Shown piece after piece: positions 24,163 to 35,470 of a stretch of 64,000 nucleotides of DNA. This DNA is from Sporobolomyces roseus (lineage: Eukaryota; Basidiomycota; Microbotryomycetes; Sporidiobolales; Sporidiobolaceae). Both the position numbers and the translations under genes were made by a program. Below the pieces are notes generated by a model. That model was not told the DNA's origin. It made no database searches and saw only the letters and a program-made list of their open reading frames with translations. Numbering within the stretch: the stretch's first letter is position 1; each line of letters opens with the position of its first letter. The stretch lies in assembly GCA_016617785.1 (NCBI GenBank), contig JADILM010000008.1, forward strand, positions 1,612,001 through 1,676,000, in the 5' to 3' direction.

Positions 24163-25071
24163 ATGTCAGCTCAAGCTACGTTCTTCTACGGAGTATTCGT
24201 CAAATCTGCCTACCTCTGTTTCGCTTCCGACGCATACAAGGATTCCAAGAATTCGCTTCTCGCAATCGACTTGATTTGTGTGAGGAGACGCAAAGGAGAT
24301 CTTTCATTTGGAGGAGGCAGGGGGATCGTTGGGAGGGTACCGGAAGAGGTGTGGAAGATGATCAAGCTTGAGATTGTGGATGTGGGAATGGAGGAAGCGG
24401 AGCAGCGTGTGATAGCAGACTTTTGGGACAGCGGCTGCCCTTGTTGCTGTGACGATAGGATAGCGCCAAGTGATTGGACAGAAGTGGTTCCTAGGCTGCA
24501 AGAAGAAATGGAGTCATTTTGGGAATACGGAGGTGTCGCACAAATGGTTTCGTCTCGCTCGAAGGTCAGGCTTCAGCTCTACCTTGCGCTCTCCGTCACT
24601 GCCTATTAATCCATTTGAAGTTTAAACCCACAGGAGATCAAGGCTCTCTTGGACGACTTCGGTCTCGCTCTTCCTCCTTGCAACGTTTACAGCACTAAGG
24701 AGGACCCCGAATACGATCCTCTCGCGTCGTCGCCGATCAGTCTTCCTATCCGCTCGACCTGTTCCACAACTGTTGCTGCGGCATTCCCTCAAGTTGAGAC
24801 CCATTGCTCTGAAACTGGACCAATTCATCAGATTCTTCAGTTCTCGAAACAAGCACTCAAACTCCCTCGCGATGCCGATCAACGAATCAAACGTTTCCTT
24901 TCTTTCTTCCGCCTCGAACCGATGAACCCAGAATCAGAAACTGTCTATCGTCCTCGCAAGCCCAAAGAACCGGAATCGAAACCTCGCAAAGTCACTCACA
25001 AATCGAGGTGTTGCCCTGATCCTGAAACTGAACCTCATTGGCATTTGTGGGGAGTCTCTCATTACTACTGA
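24163..25071 (+). CDS. Unrecognised family X, member a (tandem triplicate)
   Basis: Unrecognised. Two exons (24163-24564 and 24634-25071) give 279 residues with closed frame. The N terminus has FFYGVFVKSAYLCFASDAYK, then RVPEEVWKMIKLEI near residue 65, which resembles the core helix of short F-box-like motifs (LPxEVWxxI), though the match is too short to assign. Exon 2 has LLDDFGLALPP, ISLPIRS, ILQFSKQALKLP..AD, FLSFFRLEPMNPESETVYRP, and a terminal block RCCPDPETEPHWHLWGVSHYY. The intron position is identical in all three members. Unlike b and c it has a Cys cluster (CPCCC) mid-protein. No signal peptide or membrane segment is evident. Confidence 0.75.
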
Positions 25072-25624
25072 TTGTAACGTGTGATGGACAGAGGAGGAGG
25101 AAGTGGAATGAACGAGCTTGTAGTGCTGTGACTTTGAAATGACTTGCCTTTTACTCCTCGCTTGATGCAATTTTTGTAATTTCTTTCTCATGTCTGTCTC
25201 GGGTGCATTTCGTTGACTGTGTCAGAGAGTTGTTCATAGCGAGTCCTCCGAGAAGGACTTGATTGCGAAATGCGAAAAAGAGAGGTTAACCTCTTTCCCT
25301 CTTCCTCCTCACTCCATCTCTGCTCTGACAACTCGAAACTCTCTGCATAGATCAGTACAACTCTCTAGGTCAGTCTACAGTAGTGTCGCGCGTCTCCATG
25401 GCTCTACTGACCCCTTAATGATCCTCATCAGTTCAATTGAAACAGCTTGACCAAAGTCGCTCGCAAACAAGCTAGACAGCTCCTCTAGAGCTCGAGGACA
25501 TACTAGTGAGCTCACTCAGTCTACACATTCAAGCAATCAACGACTGACATTCCCTCGACTCCTCTAGAAGCATTTCCTCCTCTCTCAACTCCTCCTCCTC
25601 GACTCCTCTCCACCACTCTCAAAA
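25072..25624. promoter_or_regulatory. Upstream region of family member b, with shared module
   Basis: AACCTCTTTCCCTC followed by TCTGCTCTGACAACTCGAAA lies about 300 bp before the ATG of member b, parallel to the module before a and c. The rest holds many AGCTC words and no frame. Confidence 0.5.
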
Positions 25625-26578
25625 ATGTGCTCAGCTCAATCTACCTTCTTCTATGGAGTATTTGTCAAGACTGCTTACCTCTGTTTCGCTTCTGACGCAT
25701 ACAAGGAGGTCAAGGATTCGCTCCTCGCCGTTGACATGATCTCAAAACGTAGGCGCAAAGGATCGCTCGTCACGACGGACAGTCACAGTTGCATTGCAAC
25801 AGTCCCGGAGGAGGTGTGGAAGATGATCAAAGCAGAGATTGCAGGGCGCGAGGTTCTTCACTCGGAAGTTTATGTAGCGAATGAGTTCGACGATGATTGC
25901 TCTGCTTACGAAGACGAAGAAGAAGATTGGCAAGGATGGAAACATGCTTTGATGCGTCACCATGGCCTCGAGAACTTCTACGACAGAGGCGGCATGGAGG
26001 GTTTGATCGAGAAGCGTTTGAAGGTAACCCGACTTCTCCGACCTCTATTGACAGACTTGCTGGACTGATCTTGCTTGCGCTGCTCACAGAACATCAAGGT
26101 ACTCCTGGAAGCTTTCGGCCTCGCTCTACCTTTCGACAGTCCATACAGCACAGACGAATCTTTCCACTACGACTTCGATTGCCTTTCCGCCATCAGTCTC
26201 CCTCTCGTCTCGACCGCTACCTCCTCTCCTACTCAACCATACCCTTCCACTTCTCTCGACGGGAACTCGGACTATGGATCGATTCAAGCTGCCGTCCAGT
26301 ACTCGAAACAAGCTTTCGACATTTCTTCGAATGCCGACCATCGATTCAAGGCCTTCCTCTCTCTTTTCGGTCTTCAAGCAGTGAATGCTGAGCTAGTCAC
26401 AATTTATCCTCCCCATCTCGCCAACACTCGAACCGACACTTCAGAAGCTACGGAATCGAAAACCGTCAACAAGAAAGATTCAAAAGCGACGAGGAAAGCA
26501 GCTCACCAAGCTGTCTGCTGTCAAGAGCCCGACGCAGAACCTCACTGGCATATGTGGACTATCTCGCACTGCTGCTAG
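25625..26578 (+). CDS. Unrecognised family X, member b (tandem triplicate)
   Basis: Two exons (25625-26023, 26090-26578) encode 295 residues, 16 longer than member a. Shared blocks are FFYGVFVKTAYLCFASDAYK, TVPEEVWKMIKAEI, LLEAFGLALPF, AISLPLVS, QYSKQAFDISSNAD, FLSLFGLQAVNAE and the terminal CCQEPDAEPHWHMWTISHCC. An acidic insert (SAYEDEEEDWQGW) replaces the Cys cluster of member a. The PHWHMW block with its flanking Cys pairs might bind metal; this is inference from residue type only. Function unknown. Confidence 0.75.
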
Positions 26579-27093
26579 GATTGATGAATCGAGGAGGAAG
26601 GAAGAAAGGAGAAGTGTAGCAAGTTTTGAAATCGCTTGACGAAATTTACGACAATCGTTGAAAGATTTGCTCGGTCTGTACTAGTACGAGTGGCTCTTCA
26701 TACATCGATAGAAAGACCCTAGAAGCCCGAACAAAAATTGTGTGTCAAAAAACTGTTCGAAAAGCGAGACGTCTCTTTCTTTCTCTTACTTCCCACTCAC
26801 TCTGCTCAGACGACTCGAAACATTCTCTATAGCTCAAGAGATATCCCAAGGTCAGTCTGCGATCGCTCTCATGAGCTCCCATACTGGCGCTGACTCGTGT
26901 TTGCTCCTCATCAAACAGTTCGTCAAACTCGATCAAACTCAACCCTACTCGACTACAGTAGCTCTAGAGTAGCTCGTAAAAGCTCAGGTAAGCTACATAT
27001 AGCTCCCACAAGTCGGAAGAGCTCGACTGATTCCTCTTCCTCGCAGCAATCTCCTATCGACTCTCGCTCAATCGAATCCTTTCGCATTCAATA
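26579..27093. promoter_or_regulatory. Upstream region of family member c, with shared module
   Basis: CGTCTCTTTCTTTC followed by TCTGCTCAGACGACTCGAAA lies about 295 bp upstream of the member c ATG. No gene is seen in the rest; AGCTC-rich sequence precedes the start. Confidence 0.5.
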
Positions 27094-28026
27094 ATGTGCA
27101 CCGCTCAATCAGCTTTCTTCTACGGCGTCTTCGTAGAGACGGCTTACCTCTGCTTCGCTGCCGACGCTTACAAAAAGTCGAAAGGTTCACTCCGCGCCGT
27201 CGATTTGATCTGCGCTCGTCGCCGTGAAGGACACCTCTCAGTCGCTTTGGCTCAGCTTCAGACTATGCCCGAGGAAGTCTGGAAGCTTATCAAGCTCCAT
27301 GTCATGGACGATGCAATGGCTCAAGCGGAACAATCTGAAATTTCTACCTTACTTCGAGATTGGGAAGACGGCGGTGATTTTGAAGATGATCATCTATCGT
27401 CTACCTGGGAAGACGTTGGAGTGCATAACCTGAACCGATATTACGGCGACGGCGGAATGATTACAATGCTTGATTCGCGTTTGAAGGTATGCGTCCTGCC
27501 TTCACTCGTCTCATTCTACACTGACTCTCTCATCCCTCATCCATCTCCATAGGATGTCAACAGTCTACTCGAAGCATTCGGACTCGCACTTCCTCTCACC
27601 AAACCTTACAGCAAAGCCAAGTCGCGTTCCTACGACATTCACGCACTTTCCGCGATCAGCCTACCTCTCCATTCAATCGCGTCTTCTCCCAAACTACACG
27701 CTTTCCCCAGCCTCCTCTCGAAAGCTTCAGCGAAACGTGGATCGAACGACGAAACCATCAGTTTCTCGAACCAAACTTTCGACCTCCCTCCCAACGCCAG
27801 TCGTCGAATCTACTCCTTCCTCTCCTTCTTCCGTCTTCGAGCAAAGAACCCAGAGTCTGAGACTATCTACCGCCCTCGACCTCTCGAGAATGTAAAGACT
27901 GGACAAGAGTCTAAGGAAGCGAAGGAGGACGACTTGGAAACCTCAGAAACTCACGAATCGAGGTGTTGTGACGATTTCAAGACTCAACCTCACTGGCATA
28001 TGTGGACTGTCTCTTCGAGTGACTGA
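27094..28026 (+). CDS. Unrecognised family X, member c (tandem triplicate)
   Basis: Two exons (27094-27486, 27553-28026) encode 288 residues; I checked that exon 2 is open to the TGA at 28024. It keeps FFYGVFVETAYLCFAADAYK, MPEEVWKLIKLHV, LLEAFGLALPL, AISLPLHS, SFLSFFRLRAKNPESETIYR and RCCDDFKTQPHWHMWTVSS. It loses the final Cys or Tyr pair found in a and b (ends SSD). All three genes share orientation, intron site and upstream module, so they arose by tandem duplication. Function unknown. Confidence 0.75.
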
Positions 28027-28189
28027 ACGTCGGAGGAAGGGAGTGGCGAAAGAGGAAGACGAACAGCTTGAATTAGTGACAATCAGGAAGAGGAACAGCT
28101 TGAACTTTTTCGAACGCTTGACGGAATCTGAGATACTTGCGCTTGCTCAACATCCCGTTCGTTCTCCTGGAGCCCGAGAATGGGACGCT

Positions 28190-29286
28190 ATGGCTTCTAT
28201 CTGCTTGCTTGTGGGCTTTGAAATCTTCATCACCCTTGCTTTCTCATTCGGTCCTCATCTTTCGCGGTCAAACCTGGTTCACTTCTCGACGCTCTCTAAC
28301 TTGGGGTTGAATCCTACATCCCTCAGAGAACGCACGTCCCAATTGCTTCAGATCGAAGGTGGAAGGTGAGCAGCACTTCTTTCGTTCGGACTATTTGCAA
28401 GTTCTTGTCGCTGACTTGATTTCTCGGTCTTCTCGAAAGTCCACCTTATGACGTCGCTGGTAAGCAGATTTGAACGTTCTCTATTCGGCGCTTTCACTGA
28501 CCACCTCGAGAGTATATCAATAGCACTCGAAGGAGGAGCAACGGGAGGAGTTCCGCTATCTAGAATCAACAGTGAAGCTCAAGCCGGATCGTTGACTTGG
28601 ATCGTCGATGTACCTGCAGGTGAACTCATCTTGATTGTATCACTGCTCGGAAAAGAGACTGATTATGTCGATATGTGCGTTCACAGGTTCGAATGTCACT
28701 CTCGCGGTCAGAGTCAGTGCCCCTCTTTTCTCTCTCCTTACTCTCATGGTTCGCTATATTGACACTTCTCTATCTGTCCATTGATAGGACTCGACGGGAG
28801 CTACTGGCTTCTCGGCACCTATCCCTGTCATCGCTGGAACTTCAACTGATTGGTTTCGTTCCCTTTTCTCCACTCTCCTCCTAGCGATCTCTCACTGAAC
28901 TCGCTTCCGATTCACAGCCTCAACGCTACCTCGAGTGACGCTCCCAGCTCTGCTACCGTCACGGATGACTCTGTATCTGCATCTTCGTCAGCCTCTTTCG
29001 ATCCAAACTCAATCTCTTCCTTAATCGATTCACTCACCGCTTTCACTGCTCCAATTCCCACTACCACCACTACTCTTCCTTCATCTGTATCGATCGACGA
29101 TGTCAACGAGAACAGTGATGTCGCTGCTTCGACCTCTGTCGCTCTCCAGACCACTAACGGAGCTGCTCGCGATCAGAGGTGAGTCCCTCTTCTCTTCTCT
29201 CCTCCACTGTCACTGATTGTATCTATCTCTCTATTTGAAGTGCCTCTCCCGCCGCTACTCCCACCAAAAACCAAGATCAAGAGTGA
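28190..29286 (+). CDS. Secreted Ser/Thr-rich family protein, copy 2 (altered ends)
   Basis: Paralog of the interrupted gene at 22.2 kb, with the same exon order and phases: QLLQIEGG, SPPYDVA, LEGGATGGVPLSRI, GSLTWIVDVPAG, SNVTLAVR, DSTGATGFSAPIPVIAG, DCLNATSS and a Ser/Thr-rich region (SSSASFDPNSISSLIDSLT). Here the codon matching the copy 1 stop is CAG (28349-28351). Its N terminus differs: the best start is MASICLLVGFEIFITLAF, hydrophobic enough for a signal peptide. The ECAPQ of copy 1 is replaced by ERTSQ, so the first conserved Cys is missing. The protein stops at 29284-29286 in the repeat-like tail, before the GPI-type end. It may be expressed but unanchored, or decaying. Confidence 0.55.
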
Positions 29287-29497
29287 ATTTTCTAGAGTTG
29301 ACGATGAAAGCTCGAACGAACCGAAGTTCTTCTCTTGCCGACGAGTACCGCGAGTCGGAACTCTCGCAGGCAGGCCCAAGCAATCACTCACAGAATCAGA
29401 GTCGTCAAATGTGCGATTGTTTACAGCGAGCGAAAAGGAGGAACTGGGTTGCGAAAGATGAAACGAACGAGACAGAGAATCTATGTGCAGTATCGAA

Positions 29498-32034
29498 CTA
29501 ATCGTAACCTCTACCACTTCTCTGCTTCTCTCTCTTCTTCTTCTTATGCATCTTGTCCCCGGTAGCTTCCTTCATCTTTTTCACTCCGACCAAATTCACC
29601 GCTCCCTTTTGTTTCGCAAAGAACTGTTGATCCAACGCATCGGCCCGGTAACTCTGCCTAGTTCCATCCATCGCGTTCTCTACACCTGCTCCTCCCGAAG
29701 AAGGTGGGACGTAGTAATCTGATTTTTGAGAGACTCGAGTAGTGGGGGCCATCTTCTTCTTGAGTCGGTTTTGAGCTCCGAGTAATTCGAGATCTCGAGT
29801 TTCGGCGTTGAACGTGTCGGCAGATTGACCGGGAGGTGGGTGAACGTAGAGTAGTTTACCGGATACGTAATCTTTGAGGATTACTCGAGCTGCTCGTGAA
29901 ACATCCGTGTTTCCTGCGTGACCTCCAGTGAAGAAACCTCGACCGACTATATCATATATGAGAGAGAGAGTCAATAACGAAGGACAGAAGGAGAGACAGA
30001 GAGTGAGCGCGTACGAGAGTAGGTGTTTAAGAATTCTCGAGCAGTAGGAACTCCAGTACCTCCTTCGCTAATCGGTAACGTATTGATCTTCAGACCATAC
30101 ATTCCTTCCAAGACTTCTTGAGGAATCCTCCTCGTAATCAATTCGACGGGACCCGTGTACTCCCTCAATTGATCAATCGGTAACACTCCATCGACAACGA
30201 GATCCGCTTTCGTGGCTGCGAATTGAGGGAACACCAAACCGGGACAATCGCAGAGGAGTACTTCTGGCGAGAGTCGAAGAGTTTGTAGATGCTTGGTCTT
30301 TCCTGGTGTTGCCGAGACTGATACTTTCTTTTCTCCAATTAAAGCATTGATGGTTGAAGATTTTCCGACGTTGGGATATCCGACGAGTCCTACTACCATC
30401 TTCTCTCCAGTACGAGATAGCGAGACTGAACACCAACCGAGTCAGTCTTGCGAAAGCTGAGAAAGAAATAATTCGAACTCACCCTCTGGAGCGTGAGATA
30501 AGAAGAGGTCTTCCAACTCCAACACACTCAAGATCCTCGTCCTCTTGGCCTCGTCCGAACCCGGTAAACTGATCCCGGCACCTCTCCTCATCTTCTTCGT
30601 CAATTCATCGACGTCCTTGTCTTCTCCCTCCTCGCTCTCGCTTTCACTCTCACTCTCCTCATCCCTACTCCTAACGATCGGTCGATTCGCCATCGGAGTA
30701 ATCGGGTGACTACCTCCAGTAGCGCTCTGAGTCGTATTCTTGGCGTCCCGAATCGCAGCTTTCAACTTGTTTCCAGATTTAGGTTGAACCATTCCAGAAG
30801 GTGCGAAATCGTCTTCATGTTCGTCCGAGTCTTCATCGGAACCTTCGGCGATAGAATCGAGTAAAGCGAGTTCCTCGAGTCGGGCACGTTCTTCTTGTAA
30901 TGCGATACCGTTTGCTGCAGAGAAGAAAGCGTATTGAATTTGATGTTGTTCGAAATAATCCGCCCATCCTTCCCTGTGAATGCATTTGCTCGATGGTCAG
31001 CGAATTCCTCGAGATGATGATACTATTATAGTGTCGAAACTCACCTCTGTTTCTGAGTCAACAGATCCGATTTATTGATCAATAACAAATTCCTCCTACT
31101 GTACTTGACTTTTTCCTTGACTTCTTCCTTCTCCTCCCCCTCCTCTCCATCAGTCTTCTTAGTTCCCTTCCCTTTAGCAGCTCCATTGCTCCCATAATCC
31201 ATTTCCCCCTCATTCAACTCCAACACGTACTTTTCCAAATCTTTACTCCTGAAATTGAGTGGGTTCCTGGCATCGACGATTTGTACGATCAAATCTGATC
31301 TCTCGCAGGTCCTCCAGAGTTGTCTCCAAACTTCCAAGTTGCGTTCGAAAGGAGTCAAGAGTAAAGATTGATTCTCCTGTAAACTAAAAAACCCCTCCTT
31401 TTTGAATCAGCCCAGCTTCTCGCGAGAGTCAAGAAGGGAGGTGAAAACGTACTCTGCTAAACCTCTTCTCCATTCAAGGAAAGCGTCCCTCTCTTGTCGT
31501 TCCAAATCGACTCTAGACATTTCTCTAGTCCATTCAGGTCTCCTAGGCACTTGTAACCTCAATTCCTGATCCCTCTGTTTCCTTCTCACTTCGATCTCTT
31601 GTTGTGGAGTCAACAAGTACGGGTTGTGTGATGCGGCGGTTAAGGAAGGGTCTGAAACTACTTTGATATTTTGTCGTTCGGCAGAGAAATCAGTGTCGGC
31701 CAATTGTGCGGTCGAGAGGAATTCGTTCAAGTCGTTCTCTTGTGTGACGGAAGAGAGACCGGCGGCGATTTCGGACGAGTGGAGAGTGGGATCTGCTGCT
31801 ATTAATGCTGCTTTCGCTCTTCGATTAACGACTAGACACAAAAGAACGGCATCATACTCGAGTCAGTCTTGTTGATACTTTCTATAGGGTAGGGAGAGGT
31901 AGAGAGAGAGAGAGAGAGACTAAACTGGCTCTTCCTAATCCAGATGGATTCGTTCTCTTCTTTTCATATCCAGACTTCCTAGATGGTCCAATATCATTCC
32001 TGACGGGTGGTTTAAACCCTGTCTTGCCTGTCAT
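29498..32034 (-). CDS. LSG1: LSG1, circularly permuted GTPase of 60S maturation
   Basis: Lsg1 is the cytoplasmic GTPase that triggers release of Nmd3 from late pre-60S subunits. The N terminus has TGLGRA-like SGLGRAIVNRRAKAA (exon junction rejoins Ile). Then VPRRPEWTREM, LTPFERNLEVWRQLWR, SDLIVQIVDARNPL and the G4 motif INKSDLL precede the G1 motif GLVGYPNVGKSSTINALIG and the G3 motif DCPGLVFPQF, the G4-G1-G3 order of YlqF/YawG GTPases. An acidic insert (about 30610-30690 and 30810-30880) lies between G4 and G1. The C terminus is basic (HKKKKREKQRSGRGYD). Start at 32034, MTGKTGFKPPVR. Six or more short introns. Confidence 0.95.
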
Positions 32035-32429
32035 CTTGTAGCTCGAGTGTCGTGTGGGTGTGGTGAAGAGGAGTCCGATTTCTCATCAATCAATTTCAGC
32101 TTTTCCTTCTGAGGGAGTAATTTTCGAGCAAATTACAAGACAAAGTTCGTTTCGCTTGATTGCCGAATGCTCGCGACCTGAGAACTCGAAAGAGAGCTAA
32201 GAGAGATCGATAAAGGTTGCTCAGCGAGAGATGGGAAATTCAGAGGAAAAGAAAACAAGAGCGAGAGCAAAGGTATTACACTGATACACGCTCGAAAGAA
32301 GAGAGAGTCTAGTAGAAGTATAACAAATCGAGAGAGAGAGAGGAACGAGGAAGAGAAAAGTTGCGAAGGGTTTGGGGGAGAACGAAGAGCAAGGAAGAGA
32401 CACAGAGAGTAACAACGATTCCCTGACCT
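32035..32429. other. Intergenic between LSG1 and IMP4
   Basis: LSG1 promoter and IMP4 3' region in the same orientation. Purine-rich GAGAGA tracts; no gene seen. Confidence 0.5.
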
Positions 32430-33982
32430 CTATAGTTGATTCCTCTTCCTACCAGTTCTCATATAAGGTCTCAAGACCCATTCTACGTCTGCCTCGTTTT
32501 GTTCAATCGTTCCATTCTTGATCTCATAAGCTAATCAATCACCTCCCTCATCTCATCAGCTCTTATCCTTTCAAAAACTCAAGAGAAAAAGAGAGAAATC
32601 TTACGACGCATTTCGAATCGAGGTCCAACTTCGGCTAGTTGTACTTCTTTGTGAGAGGTTTTAACGAAAACGTGGTGTCTGAATGAAATGAAATCTCCTT
32701 CGTTTAAGAATGTTAGAGTTCTTTTCGTATCCTCCCTGTGAACGACAACTCCCATTACACCCCATCAGTTACTTCACAACAGGAGGTGATGAGAAGGGAA
32801 TCACGCACTTGGGTACAGGGAAAATGAATTTGAGAACGTCTTGTACTCGTTTCCCTAATTTTGATCCGAAACCTTCAAAGATCAAACTGCGTCCTCCCAC
32901 GCTCTCAGACGTTAGTCCCCAATCCAATGCTCGTGATGTTAGAGAGAGAGAGAGTTGCTCACTGAGGATAAGCTTCAGAAATCGTAGTCCCTTCCAAACC
33001 TCCCAAACTATGCCTCAAAACGACTCCCGTCAAAGTAAACAACACGGTCGGACCATGTGGGTAATGACTGAGCATTAATGCATCGGGTACTCCACGGTGT
33101 TCGTGAACCACAATCAAATCTGTCATTTGGTTCGCTCGGCATGCGTCTGAAAGTTCAGACATGACAGTGTTTCCTCGATTGATACGGGTTGAATTCGGAA
33201 TACACAGTCGGAGTTCCTAGAAAAGAGAGAGACCATGGGGGTTAGAGGAAAGGAGGGAGATGGGAGATGGGAAGAAAACGAACTTTGGCGAATTGTGCGA
33301 GTTTGGAAGAAGGGTCTCGGGAGGTAGTGATTAGAACTCGAGGGTCCTCGAGTCCCGCTTGAGCGTACTCGTCATCGATGTGTGTGAGGGGCTCTAGAGG
33401 GACGAGAGAAGGAGGAGTTAGTTTTGAGGAACGAAGGGTGAGGAGTTGCGAAAAAAACGATGGTTTCTCGAGAGAGGGAGAGGATCATGATTGATACCGC
33501 ATCGCTCTCCTCAGCCTATCCCGTTCTCGATAGTGTCCTACTCCTGTACCTCTCATCCTCCTTCTCCTTCCTGCAGACTAACTCTTTCCTTCTTTCGATC
33601 AAATCTCCTGCAATCACGATTCTCCGTTTCTTCTCCTAGACCTTGGCTCCCTTCCCCTCCAATCCCAATCCCGCTCCATCTCACCTGCTGATCCCCTTTC
33701 CCCCGAATCCAACTGAGCGAGAGTGTTTTGATTGATTTACCTTCCTTAGTCTCATCCATTCTCTGTTCCCTCTCCCCCGTTCCTTGACCCCTAGGTACTT
33801 CTTTACCTTTCGCCAATAACTCTTTCACTCGTTGTTTCCTCTCCCAGATTTGTTTCTCTTTTTGTTCGAGTGATTTATTGTATAAGAATTCTCGTCTCAA
33901 GCGGGCTTGACGGCGGAGCTATCAGTGGAAATGGTGTTAGTGGAGAGAGGGCTGAGGAGGAAGGAAGGGAGAATCGGACCAT
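32430..33982 (-). CDS. IMP4: IMP4, U3 snoRNP Brix-domain protein
   Basis: Imp4 pairs U3 snoRNA with the pre-rRNA in the SSU processome. After the start comes [18 protein letters not shown], then the Brix/IMP4 domain: [95 protein letters not shown], and the C terminus [18 protein letters not shown]. The family starts [13 protein letters not shown], and here LRRQAR begins an exon; the only fitting start is an ATG at 33982-33980 directly followed by a 61-nt intron (CTAAC branch, ATAG acceptor). Stop at 32430-32432. Same orientation as LSG1. Confidence 0.94.
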
Positions 33983-34494
33983 GGTAAGTCGTAACAGAAA
34001 GTGGAGATTGGGAGAGGCAAAACGGGAGAAACTTTTCGATCAGGGAATGTTCGCTTGCTCTTTTACCAGTCACTCGCTATTACCCTTTGAACGATTAAGC
34101 GTCTTATATGGGTTAGCGGTACTATCTGAATCAGCGCTAGCTTCGTCCCGACTCCTTGTTCGCTCTTTCTTTCGTGTCTGAATTCCTCCCATCTCTCTCT
34201 TCAGCCTTTGGAAGCTGCTCTCTGTGACTTAACAGTAGGCTACATCGAGTTACTAAGATTATCTATCCCTCGGAATTACCGCGGTACAAGGTCATCTGAC
34301 CTCCCGTTCGCCCCCTTCTCTGCTTCCCTTGTTCCTCTCCACTCCTTCTCCTTCTCCTACTACCTCCAAACCTAGACACCTACAATATCTTCTCATCCAT
34401 CTCCACCAAACCCTCAAGCGAATCCTCCCCGAATCAACCTGCACACACTCCTCTTTTTCTCTATTCCCACCTTCCCTCCCTTTCCCAAACTCAA
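33983..34494. other. Divergent intergenic region, IMP4 / membrane protein
   Basis: Promoter region for both neighbours. Pyrimidine-rich from 34310 to 34490. No supported frame. Confidence 0.5.
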
Positions 34495-35470
34495 ATGCCA
34501 CTAGTAATCAACTCCTACATCACTCCTCACCTCCCCTACCTCCGCACTCCTCTCTACTATCTAACCTGGACCGCTTACTATTTAACCTACCTCGTCTCCC
34601 CCGGCCTCTTAACGATCCTCCAATTGATCTGTATGTTATTGGAACATTTGTTACCGAGGGTCGAGTTTTGGGTTGAAAGTGAAATGAGGGAGAGGTTGAG
34701 GAGGTGTGAGTGGGCACAAGAGGATTGGAGGAAAGGTGGGAAAGGGTTGAGGAAGATTGCGAGGGAGAGAATGGGAGGAAACGTGGGAGTCGGGGAAACG
34801 ACGGGATGGGTCTTGGGTGCGTGGAGGTGGGTCGGGGGATTGTTTGGTACTTCAGGAACGGGAGTAAAGGGAACGAATCAGATCGGTAAGACGAGAGGTT
34901 TCGCTCAAACTTGCTTGCGAGTGCGCGCTAAGTTCGACAAAGTTCTTCTTCTTACAGTCACTTCACCTCGACCTCTAGCTTCTCCTATACGCCCCACTTC
35001 TCATCCACTCTCCACCTTCCCACCTTCGAAACCTCTCTCACCTCGTTCAACTACTTCTCATCCTCCTTTCCCTTCAGCTACTTCGGCATTCGATCGACGT
35101 GGAGCAGGGTTACAGAGGGGAGAAGGATCAGTAGCTTATTCACAAGTTTCTAATCGTGCGTTTTTCCTCTCTTCGTCGAATTCATTCTTTCGAAAATTGA
35201 GTTCAGTTGTGTGAGAACGGCACAGGTTCATCGAATCCTTTCAGGGATGGGTTGAGGGAACGGCAATTCCGAGGAGTAGGCGGGTCTGGAGGAGATAGGC
35301 GTGAGTCTTCGAGATGTTCAACTTGACCTTTTGGCTAAAGTTCATTCGTCGTTCGATTCCTCGCAGGTGTCCCTCATTCTCAACATGGACGTTCGGCATC
35401 TCATGCTCCTGACATCGATTATGATGATCGTGGATCTGTCTGGTCGGGTAGTGAATGGAGAGCTACGTGA
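34495..35470 (+). CDS. Hypothetical small membrane protein with Ser/Arg-rich tail
   Basis: Unrecognised. Exon 1 (34495-34885) starts MPLVINSYITPHLPYL. It has a hydrophobic stretch of about 35 residues (LYYLTWTAYYLTYLVSPG, then LLTILQLICMLLEHLLP) that would make one or two membrane segments. A charged helix follows (EMRERLRRCEWAQEDWRK). Later exons give a Pro/Ser-rich linker (SPRPLASPIRPTSHPLST). The end is a short acidic tail, DIDYDDRGSVWSGSEWRAT, obtained by joining the exon before 35299 to the exon after 35366; the stop TGA is at 35468-35470. Divergent from IMP4. The acidic-aromatic tail could be a sorting or docking motif (inference). Confidence 0.55.

Noticed and set aside
24340..24380. 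PEEVWKMIK as a true F-box
   Set aside because: Only about nine residues resemble the F-box start; the rest of the domain and a substrate-binding repeat region are not visible.
31890..31920. GA/CT dinucleotide tracts (also 9450, 16350, 16800, 16975, 63320) as possible arrays
   Set aside because: Simple microsatellites, mostly in introns and leaders; no spacer structure, so not CRISPR or a mobile element.
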